Assembly: GCA_020719105.1 (NCBI GenBank) | Contig: DYQV01000053.1 | Span: 1 to 12,332, forward strand | Source of the DNA: Rikenella microfusus | Lineage (GTDB): Bacteria > Bacteroidota > Bacteroidia > Bacteroidales > SZUA-534 | Length of the DNA: 12,332 bases | Direction of reading: 5' to 3' | The notes under the pieces: model-generated | The model's input: only the letters and a program-made list of their open reading frames with translations | The model's database searches: none | What the model was told of the DNA's origin: nothing | Translations under genes and position numbers: made by a program | Part shown: one piece after another, positions 6,784-12,258 of the stretch | How positions within the stretch are numbered: position 1 is the first letter of the stretch | How the letters are laid out: each line of letters opens with the position of its first letter

Positions 6784-7650
6784 ATGTCAAAAGTAAGTTT
6801 TCAAGAATTATTAGATGCAGGTGCACATTTTGGTCACCTTAAAAGAAAGTGGAATCCACGTATGGCACCGTATATTTTTATGGAGCGCAATGGGATACAC
6901 ATTATCGATCTTCATAAAACAGTGGTAAAAATTGATGAAGCTGCTGCTGCCATGAAGCAAATTGCAAAATCAGGACGTAAAATACTCTTTGTGGCCACTA
7001 AAAAACAAGCCAAAGATATAGTTGCTGAACGTGTAAGTAAGATTAATATGCCTTATGTTACCGAACGTTGGTCCGGTGGTATGTTAACCAATTTTCCAAC
7101 CATTCGTAAAGCCGTAAAAAAAATGTCAACCATTGATAAAATGGAGACAGATGGTACTTTCGATCACTTATCGAAAAGGGAAAAATTGCAGATTATGCGT
7201 CAAAGGACAAAACTTGAAAAAAACTTAGGTAGTATTGTCGATCTAACCCGATTGCCAGCTGCTCTGTTTATAGTTGATATCCAAAAAGAAAAAATCGCTG
7301 TTGCTGAAGCTAAGAGACTACAAATCCCTGTATTTGCAATGGTTGATACTAACTCTGATCCAAATCAGGTGGATTACGTTATACCATGTAACGATGACGC
7401 CGCTAAAGCTATATACCTTGTAATTGATGCTTTATCAAAATCAATTGAAGAAGGTCTTTCAGAACGTAAAGTTGATAAAGATAAAGAGGTTCCTCAAGAT
7501 AAAGACAAAAAAGAAAAGGATACCAAAAGAGAAACAAGAACTACAGCAAAAAAATCAGTAGCAAAAAAATCAACTAACGATGAAGAAACGGAAGTTGAGT
7601 TGGAAGATGCTCCTGAGTTAGATGTTGAAGAAACTGAAATTGCAGAATAA
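6784..7650 (+). CDS. rpsB: 30S ribosomal protein S2, with long charged C-terminal extension
   Basis: Small-subunit protein that joins late and binds near S1. Residues 1 to about 225 are the conserved S2 fold: LLDAGAHFGHLKRKWNPRM (9-27), ERWSGGMLTNF (94-104) and the RLPAALFIVDIQKE segment (156-169). Residues about 228-288 form an extension absent from E. coli S2 (241 aa), lysine-rich to about 263 and then strongly acidic. This looks disordered and is known to vary among Bacteroidota. The ATG is preceded by an A-rich stretch (AAAAAAAATTAAA) rather than a Shine-Dalgarno. tsf follows after 21 bp, the classic rpsB-tsf pair. Confidence 0.98.
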   Translation: MSKVSFQELLDAGAHFGHLKRKWNPRMAPYIFMERNGIHIIDLHKTVVKIDEAAAAMKQIAKSGRKILFVATKKQAKDIVAERVSKINMPYVTERWSGGMLTNFPTIRKAVKKMSTIDKMETDGTFDHLSKREKLQIMRQRTKLEKNLGSIVDLTRLPAALFIVDIQKEKIAVAEAKRLQIPVFAMVDTNSDPNQVDYVIPCNDDAAKAIYLVIDALSKSIEEGLSERKVDKDKEVPQDKDKKEKDTKRETRTTAKKSVAKKSTNDEETEVELEDAPELDVEETEIAE

Positions 7651-7671
7651 TCAAATTAAAAGAATTTTTTT

Positions 7672-8499
7672 ATGTTAGTACAAGCAGCTGATGTAGCTAA
7701 ATTAAGAAAAGTTACTGGTGCCGGTATGATGGATTGTAAAAAAGCCCTTACCGAAGCTGATGGTGATTTTGATCGTGCTATTCAAATTATACGTGAACGG
7801 GGACAAGCCATTGCAAATAAGCGTGCCGACCGTGAAGCAACAGAAGGTGCCGTTATTGCCAAAATAAGTAATGACGGGAAAAGTGGTGCTATTATAGCAT
7901 TGAATTGTGAAACTGATTTTGTAGCCAAAAATGAGGATTTTGTTAAACTAGCTCACAAGATTTGTGATTTGGCTTTGGCAAAATTACCCGCCGATTTGAA
8001 AACGTTTCTATCACTTGATTTGGATGGAAAAACTGTTGAAGAGACGGTTCTAATTCAAAGTGGTATTACCGGTGAAAAAATGGAAGTTGCTTATTACGAT
8101 AAAATTGTATCGGAATATGTGCAACCGTATATTCACATTGGTAATAAACTAGCTACTTTGGTCGGGTTTAATAAAGCCGGTTTTGATGTTCAGATTGCCA
8201 AAGATGTAGCTATGCAAGTAGCAGCCATGTCGCCGGTATCTATCAGCGAAAAAGATGTCCCTGCTGAAGTGGTAGCTGAGGAATTACTTATTGCTAAAGA
8301 AAAAGCAAGGTTGGAAGGCAAAGCAGAAGATATGCTTGACAAAATTGCGCAAGGCCGTTTAAGTAAATTCTACAAAGAAAGCACTTTATTGAACCAAGCC
8401 TCGGTAAAAGATAACAAGTTAACCATTGCACAAGTGCTGACCAATGCAAGTGCTGGCTTAACCGTTACCGCAATGAAGCGTTATGCATTAAAAGCTTAA
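7672..8499 (+). CDS. tsf: Translation elongation factor Ts
   Basis: Guanine-nucleotide exchange factor that recycles EF-Tu from GDP to GTP. The N-terminal UBA-like domain reads VAKLRKVTGAGMMDCKKAL (8-26), the family's first signature. The second signature, including TDFVAKN (81-87), supplies the residues that contact EF-Tu. Length 275 is close to the E. coli protein (283), though the dimerisation region is arranged differently in this phylum. It is the second gene of rpsB-tsf and ends 16 bp before a strong terminator. Confidence 0.98.
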   Translation: MLVQAADVAKLRKVTGAGMMDCKKALTEADGDFDRAIQIIRERGQAIANKRADREATEGAVIAKISNDGKSGAIIALNCETDFVAKNEDFVKLAHKICDLALAKLPADLKTFLSLDLDGKTVEETVLIQSGITGEKMEVAYYDKIVSEYVQPYIHIGNKLATLVGFNKAGFDVQIAKDVAMQVAAMSPVSISEKDVPAEVVAEELLIAKEKARLEGKAEDMLDKIAQGRLSKFYKESTLLNQASVKDNKLTIAQVLTNASAGLTVTAMKRYALKA

Positions 8500-8515
8500 T
8501 TTAAAATAATACCTT

Positions 8516-8542
8516 AAAAGAGCCCTAATTCAGGGCTCTTTT
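8516..8542 (+). terminator. Rho-independent terminator of rpsB-tsf
   Basis: AAAAGAGCCCT (8516-8526) and AGGGCTCTTTT (8532-8542) form an 11-bp stem with a 5-nt loop, followed by a run of further T residues to 8548. It lies immediately after the tsf stop codon. Confidence 0.95.
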
Positions 8543-8606
8543 TTTTTGAAAAAAAGCCAAAATGGTTATCCCATTTTTAGCAATTTTGTGCCGTGTTAAC
8601 CAATAA

Positions 8607-8637
8607 TTTGTTTCATTGTAGTATCTTAGTACTATAA
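8607..8637 (+). promoter_or_regulatory. Possible promoter of pyrH-frr
   Basis: TTTG (8607-8610) is a perfect -33 element and is followed after exactly 19 bp by TACTATAA (8630-8637). This keeps the TA of the -7 consensus but not its TTTG. Since tsf is closed off by a strong terminator, pyrH needs its own promoter, and this is the best-spaced candidate. The start codon of pyrH is 15 bp further on. Confidence 0.4.
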
Positions 8638-8651
8638 AATGTTTTGAAAGT

Positions 8652-9362
8652 ATGTTAAACTATAAACGAGTATTACTAAAACTTAGCGGGGAATCGCTGA
8701 TGGGCGAAAATTCGCATGGAATTGACCCAATCCGTTTGAACGAATATGCTCAGCAAATTAAGGATGTAGTGGACTTAGGAGCCCAAGTTGGTGTTGTTAT
8801 TGGAGGGGGAAATATTTTCCGTGGTTTAAGTGGCACCGCAGTTGGATTTGATAGGATAAACGGAGATTACATGGGCATGCTTGCAACGGTTATCAATAGT
8901 TTGGCCTTGCAATCGGCATTAGAAAGTGTTGGATGCAATTCCACTGTTTTAGCAGCCATTAGAATGGAACCCGTTGCCGAGTTTTATAGCAAGCAAAAAA
9001 CCCGGGAATTGCTTAATAAGGGACATGTAGTAATTTTCTCAGCGGGAACTGGTAACCCATATTTTACTACTGATACCGCATCAGCCCTACGGGCTATTGA
9101 AATGCAAGCTGAAGTAATGCTTAAAGGAACCCGGGTTGACGGAGTTTACACTTCGGATCCTGAAAAAGACCCGGATGCTATAAAATATGATACCTTGACC
9201 TTTGACGAAGCTTATAAAAAAAACCTGAAAGTAATGGACTTAACTTCTTTTACCATGTGCAAAGAAAACAACATGCCCATTATAGTCTTTGATATGAATA
9301 AGAAAGGTAATCTGAAAAAGGTTATTTTAGGCGAAAAAATTGGAACTTTAGTAAGCAATTAA
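8652..9362 (+). CDS. pyrH: Uridylate (UMP) kinase
   Basis: Phosphorylates UMP to UDP with ATP in pyrimidine nucleotide synthesis; bacterial PyrH is a hexameric amino-acid-kinase-fold enzyme unrelated to eukaryotic UMP/CMP kinase. The 236 residues show the phosphate-binding KLSGESL (10-16), GGGNIFRG (51-58), the UMP-contacting GDYMGMLAT (71-79), GTGNPYFTTDTA (132-143) and the ATP-site segment KGTRVDGVYTSDP (158-170). Length and motifs are complete. It is followed 33 bp later by frr, the usual bacterial pairing, and the two probably share a transcript ending at the terminator after frr. Confidence 0.98.
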   Translation: MLNYKRVLLKLSGESLMGENSHGIDPIRLNEYAQQIKDVVDLGAQVGVVIGGGNIFRGLSGTAVGFDRINGDYMGMLATVINSLALQSALESVGCNSTVLAAIRMEPVAEFYSKQKTRELLNKGHVVIFSAGTGNPYFTTDTASALRAIEMQAEVMLKGTRVDGVYTSDPEKDPDAIKYDTLTFDEAYKKNLKVMDLTSFTMCKENNMPIIVFDMNKKGNLKKVILGEKIGTLVSN

Positions 9363-9395
9363 ATATCTTTACTTTAAAATTTAAATCACAAAACG

Positions 9396-9959
9396 ATGAC
9401 TGAAGATATTAAAATGATAATGGATGTTACCCGTGATTCAATGACCAAAACGCTGGATCATCTGGAGGAAACCCTGATACACATTAGAGCTGGTAAAGCA
9501 GATCCACGCATGTTGGAAAGCCTTCATGTTGATTACTATGGTTCAATGGTACCAATAACTCAGGTTGCCAATATTAATACTCCTGATGCACGTACTATTA
9601 AAATTCAACCTTGGGAAAAGAAAATGATTGACCCAATTGAAAAGGCTATTTTATATGCCAATTTAGGATTTAATCCATCAAATAACGGAGAAGTAATTAT
9701 TATTAACGTTCCTCCTTTAACTGAAGAACGACGAAAAGAATTGGTGAAGCAAGCGCGACATGAAGGGGAAAGTTTTAAAGTAGGGATTCGCGCCGCTAGG
9801 AGAGATGCTTTGGAGCATTTCAAGAACATGAAAAAAGAGGGCCTTTCAGAGGATTTAGAAAGAGAAGCTGCCGATGAAGTGCAAAAGTTGACCGATACCT
9901 TTAACCACAAAGTGGACGAAAAAATTAAAAAGAAAGAAGAAGATATTATGAAAGTGTAA
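9396..9959 (+). CDS. frr: Ribosome recycling factor
   Basis: Works with EF-G to split post-termination ribosomes. The 187-residue length matches the family (about 185). Domain I helices frame the inserted domain II. Landmarks are the IRAGKADPRML segment (30-40; IRTGRASP in E. coli), VDYYGS at the hinge (45-50), the IQPWEK strand (70-75) and the ERRKELVKQA helix (111-120). No Shine-Dalgarno is visible, the ATG being preceded by an A/T-rich stretch. It ends directly in front of a hairpin terminator. Confidence 0.98.
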   Translation: MTEDIKMIMDVTRDSMTKTLDHLEETLIHIRAGKADPRMLESLHVDYYGSMVPITQVANINTPDARTIKIQPWEKKMIDPIEKAILYANLGFNPSNNGEVIIINVPPLTEERRKELVKQARHEGESFKVGIRAARRDALEHFKNMKKEGLSEDLEREAADEVQKLTDTFNHKVDEKIKKKEEDIMKV

Positions 9960-9987
9960 AAAAATACCGCCAATGGGCGGTATTTTT
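9960..9987. terminator. Bidirectional terminator between frr and the radical SAM gene
   Basis: AAAAATACCGCC (9960-9971) and GGCGGTATTTTT (9976-9987) form a perfect 12-bp stem with a 4-nt loop and T runs on both strands. It starts one base after the frr stop and also lies 36 bp beyond the stop of the convergent radical SAM gene. Confidence 0.95.
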
Positions 9988-10022
9988 TTATTATAGAGTT
10001 TTGAATTTACATGTAATCTGCC

Positions 10023-11063
10023 TTAAAACCAGGTTTGCTTGAGACCTTCTGTGCAGTTTTTACACATTTCGGGTTGCCTGTTTTTCATCCAAACTTGTTT
10101 CCTGAAACTATTGGCTTCTTGACTTCTGAACAAGACACTAAGGGAATCCTTCTTGAGATTACCGTAGGAATGAGAAGCATTTTTATCGAAACAACAAGGT
10201 AGTAGCTCATTATTGGCTGAAACAACACTTCCATTCCAAATCCTTCGGCATTTAAAATTGGGGTTTCTTTTTAAGGAAAACGTTCCATTTTCATCCTTTC
10301 TGTATCGGTTGTATTTATTGTTTATAGGCATTAATTCATTTCCGTTTTCAAAGTCTTCAAGTTGTGCACTTTTGAATTTTAAAGCATTTACTTTCCATTC
10401 TTTGGCCAGTTGTTTTAACGATTCCATCTGGTGTTCGTTGGTTTTGAATACTACAAACTGAATTACTAAATAAGGGGTTTTGCTTCTTTTTTCTTTTTTT
10501 AAATCAACCAGAGTTTTAATACCTGAAATTACCGTTTCGAGGCTACCACCAACCCGGTATTTTTCATAAACTTCCTGAGTTATTCCGTCTAACGAAATAA
10601 TTAAACGATGCAACCCCGATTCTATTATTTTAATGCAATTGTCGTAGGTTAAAAACTGCCCGTTGGTTGATGTGGAAGTATATATCCGGTGTTGATGGCT
10701 GAATTTTATAAAATCAAATATAGACGGATGCAGAAAAGGTTCGCCCTGAAAATAAAGCTGTAAAGAAGTAACGTGTTTGTAACTTTGTTCGATGGTATTA
10801 AAAAAAGCCTCCTTGGAAAGAAACATCCGGGCCCGTTGCATGGTGTTATTGCCTGAAGGACATTCCGGGCATTTTAAATTACAAAGATTGGTTGGTTCAA
10901 TACTCAAGCTTTCTGGTTTGCCCCAGTGAACAAAATAACCTGTGTTTTTAGATATTAGGTAACTAAATCGGAGCAAAAAACCATTCCAAAGTTTTAGTAA
11001 AGTAATGGTTCTTAAGAATTGTAAAACGTCAGTAAAATTGGCTCTTTTTTCAGGACTAATCAT
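10023..11063 (-). CDS. Radical SAM protein with SPASM-type C-terminal cluster domain
   Basis: Iron-sulfur enzyme using S-adenosylmethionine to start radical chemistry; the substrate is unknown. Cys61, Cys65 and Cys68 in CNLKCPEC form the CxxxCxxC that holds the SAM-cleaving 4Fe-4S cluster. GEP (107-109) is the usual SAM-binding GGEP variant, and LIISLDG (154-160) is a barrel strand. C-terminal cysteines Cys272, Cys290, Cys291, Cys334 and Cys337 are spaced like a SPASM or twitch domain with an auxiliary cluster. About 50 residues precede the core and include a hydrophobic stretch that may touch the membrane. No precursor-peptide gene is seen beside it; relatives occur in peptide maturation and in cell-surface glycan or lipid gene clusters. 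It stands alone, convergent with frr. Confidence 0.9.
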   Translation of the reverse strand: MISPEKRANFTDVLQFLRTITLLKLWNGFLLRFSYLISKNTGYFVHWGKPESLSIEPTNLCNLKCPECPSGNNTMQRARMFLSKEAFFNTIEQSYKHVTSLQLYFQGEPFLHPSIFDFIKFSHQHRIYTSTSTNGQFLTYDNCIKIIESGLHRLIISLDGITQEVYEKYRVGGSLETVISGIKTLVDLKKEKRSKTPYLVIQFVVFKTNEHQMESLKQLAKEWKVNALKFKSAQLEDFENGNELMPINNKYNRYRKDENGTFSLKRNPNFKCRRIWNGSVVSANNELLPCCFDKNASHSYGNLKKDSLSVLFRSQEANSFRKQVWMKNRQPEMCKNCTEGLKQTWF

Positions 11064-11117
11064 AACAAGCTTTATTTGTAAACCTTAAATCCGCATATAA
11101 AAATCTAACATACTGTT

Positions 11118-11196
11118 AGTCACGGCGTGACTCTTTAATTAAAATAACAATGTAAGTTTTAATAAGTACCATTAAATCAACAAGTCACACCGTGAC
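11118..11196. repeat. Pair of near-identical dyads GTCAC-N3-GTGAC
   Basis: GTCACGGCGTGAC (11119-11131, extended to AGTCACGGCGTGACT at 11118-11132) and GTCACACCGTGAC (11184-11196) are 13-bp dyads differing only in the 3-nt centre, with starts 65 bp apart. They stand out in AT-rich intergenic DNA between the radical SAM gene and the ompA fragment. They may be paired operator half-sites for a dimeric regulator, recombination or REP-like sites, or two arms able to pair with each other. The first copy is 55 bp upstream of the radical SAM start, compatible with control of that gene. Confidence 0.6.
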
Positions 11197-11220
11197 ATGG
11201 GGATATAAGGGTAAACAAAA

Positions 11221-11253
11221 AATCCCTGAAAAAGTGCTATTTCTTCAGAGATT
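11221..11253 (-). terminator. Terminator associated with the ompA fragment (copy A)
   Basis: AATCCCTGAA (11221-11230) pairs with TTCAGAGATT (11244-11253) with one mismatch on the plus strand, which becomes a G-U wobble in minus-strand RNA. The minus strand then continues into a T run, so this copy should still terminate leftward transcription from the nucleotidyltransferase gene. The plus-strand T run present in the other copy has been lost here. Confidence 0.65.
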
Positions 11254-11273
11254 CTTCATGAAAATATCCCTAT

Positions 11274-11411
11274 TTAGTTTGTTTCCAATATTTGAAACAA
11301 TTCATCCAATTTTGGAGTGAGAATAATTTCTGTTCTCCGGTTTTTTGTTCTTGCTTCAGGTGCTTTTGATCCATCCAAAGGTTGGCGATAACTTTTGCAA
11401 CCCACAAATCC
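11274..11411 (-). pseudogene. Orphan 3' fragment of an OmpA-family (peptidoglycan-binding) gene
   Basis: Read on the minus strand from just after an in-frame TAG (11412-11414), 45 codons run to a TAA. They include SYRQPLDGS, then EARTKNRRTEI, and end in DELFQILETN. This is the C-terminal end of an OmpA/MotB peptidoglycan-binding domain, with the NRRTEI strand that closes it. There is no usable start codon and nothing upstream belongs to an OmpA protein, so it is a remnant. Its last 23 residues are identical to those encoded at 12259-12332, with only synonymous nucleotide differences. This indicates that it diverged while part of a working gene. Confidence 0.85.
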
Positions 11412-11440
11412 CTATATTTTTTATCCCGCTATGTAGGTTG
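11398..11440. other. Imperfect hairpin at the junction of cassette and ompA fragment
   Basis: CAACCCACA (11398-11406) and TGTAGGTTG (11432-11440) pair at 8 of 9 positions, plus a G-T wobble on one strand, around a 25-nt centre. One arm lies inside the start of the ompA fragment and the other 3 bp beyond the nucleotidyltransferase stop. It could be a recombination site, for example an integron attC-like structure, or just a weak hairpin. No T run follows on the minus strand, so it is not an obvious terminator. Confidence 0.4.
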
Positions 11441-11443
11441 TTG

Positions 11444-11935
11444 TTAATCAGATTTATTCTTTCTCAACATTTCAATATCTATCTTATCTTTATTGCGTTT
11501 ACTAAACTCTTTAGAGGTTATTAAATCATCATAAGATATAATTGAGATTTCAATACCATCAAGGGTTATCACATATCTATTCTTGTATGATTCATAGAAT
11601 TTGTTGAGTCCAATAATATTAGGCAAAAAATCAAGTTTATAATCCTCAAATTCGTACTTGAAAAAACTTTTATTTGGGTCAGGATCAATTTCATCATTAA
11701 AATCACTCTCAAAACCCATATCTTTTAAAGCCTTCAATAACTTAAAGTAATTTTCATAAGTTGGATTATACCAAAAATCTAAATCATGTTTTCCTAAAAT
11801 CGACCCATCTGAAGCTAATGATAATCTGGCATATCCATGGACTGCAACAGCAGTTCCTCCAACGATAAGATATTCGACATCGTGATTGTTTAATATTTTG
11901 CAATTATGTTTGGTGCATTCTATTAAACTTTTCAT
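11444..11935 (-). CDS. MNT/AbiEii-like nucleotidyltransferase (163 aa), possible toxin-antitoxin component
   Basis: Member of the DNA polymerase beta-type nucleotidyltransferase superfamily. The family signature GGTAVAVHGYAR (26-37) is followed by the catalytic acidic pair Asp51-x-Asp53 (KHDLDFWY), with Asp102 in YKLDFLP as a candidate third carboxylate. The C-terminal SYDDLITSKEFSKRNKDKIDIEML matches the closing helix of stand-alone members. The gap between GG and DxD, containing SLASDGSILG, is longer than in MNT-type antitoxins. Relatives act as either toxin (AbiEii, MenT) or antitoxin (MntA) by transferring nucleotides to RNA or protein, so the role here is open. Its ATG follows directly after the stop of the small upstream gene, so translation is probably coupled. 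No HEPN partner is visible. Confidence 0.85.
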   Translation of the reverse strand: MKSLIECTKHNCKILNNHDVEYLIVGGTAVAVHGYARLSLASDGSILGKHDLDFWYNPTYENYFKLLKALKDMGFESDFNDEIDPDPNKSFFKYEFEDYKLDFLPNIIGLNKFYESYKNRYVITLDGIEISIISYDDLITSKEFSKRNKDKIDIEMLRKNKSD

Positions 11936-12112
11936 TTACCCTGTTTGAATTTTTTCCCCTTTAATAGCAGCATTTTTTTTAGAGCGCTTAATTTTTTTTA
12001 CAAAATCATCTAAATCCGCAATCATTTCATCGATACGATTCTCTGATGTCGGAGAACTAACTATAGACTCCTTTAGTTCAGCGAAAGTTTTATATTTTTT
12101 AGATTTTGACAT
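11936..12112 (-). CDS. Small charged protein (58 aa), partner of the nucleotidyltransferase
   Basis: Unrecognised family. From the ATG at 12112 it encodes 58 residues beginning MSKSKKYKTFAELKES. The middle looks helical (NRIDEMIADLDDFVKKIKR) and the tail is basic. A TTG two codons upstream (12118) is in frame but overlaps the likely -7 promoter box, so ATG is preferred. Its TAA is immediately followed by the ATG of the nucleotidyltransferase (TAAATG), as in two-gene toxin-antitoxin modules. It has no clear DNA-binding fold or PIN/RelE-type motif. It could be the antidote, an accessory subunit or a substrate of the enzyme. Confidence 0.65.
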   Translation of the reverse strand: MSKSKKYKTFAELKESIVSSPTSENRIDEMIADLDDFVKKIKRSKKNAAIKGEKIQTG

Positions 12113-12115
12113 ATA

Positions 12116-12146
12116 CAAATATAATAATTATCATCGTTTGCTGCAA
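12116..12146 (-). promoter_or_regulatory. Putative promoter of the small protein-nucleotidyltransferase pair
   Basis: The minus strand has TATATTTG (12116-12123), an exact TAnnTTTG, preceded after about 19-20 bp by TTGC/CTTG, a partial -33. The -7 box ends only 3 bp before the ATG at 12112, so the predicted transcript would be leaderless or nearly so. Confidence 0.5.
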
Positions 12147-12200
12147 GAATATACAATAACCCGTAACGTTGAAATATTTGAATAAGAAATTGCAAAAACA

Positions 12201-12239
12201 AAAAATCCCTGAAAAAACAGTATTTCTTCAGGGATTTTT
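12201..12239. terminator. Bidirectional terminator of the OmpA-family gene (copy B)
   Basis: AAAAATCCCTGAA (12201-12213) and TTCAGGGATTTTT (12227-12239) form a perfect 13-bp stem with a 13-nt loop and T runs on both strands. It ends the minus-strand OmpA-family gene and separates it from the cassette promoter. Confidence 0.92.
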
Positions 12240-12258
12240 TGGCTCTTAACATGCTGTT

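Larger units (their letters stand above)
11213..11411. repeat. Duplicated ompA 3' end plus terminator, copy A
   Basis: This segment repeats, in the same orientation, the sequence at 12196-12332: terminator, short spacer, then the last codons of an OmpA-family gene. 11293-11347 is identical to 12278-12332, the limit of the window, while 11274-11292 differs at 6 of 19 positions. The terminator parts are similar but drifted. The homology past 11347 cannot be tested because copy B runs off the window. The two copies flank the nucleotidyltransferase gene pair. Confidence 0.9.

Noticed and set aside
9605..9973. 122-codon open frame antisense to frr
   Set aside because: The serine/phenylalanine-rich translation is the mirror of the lysine/glutamate-rich recycling factor, and the frame starts inside the frr terminator.
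10213..10461. Open frame antisense to the radical SAM gene
   Set aside because: It overlaps the SPASM cysteine region of a clearly real gene and has no independent support.
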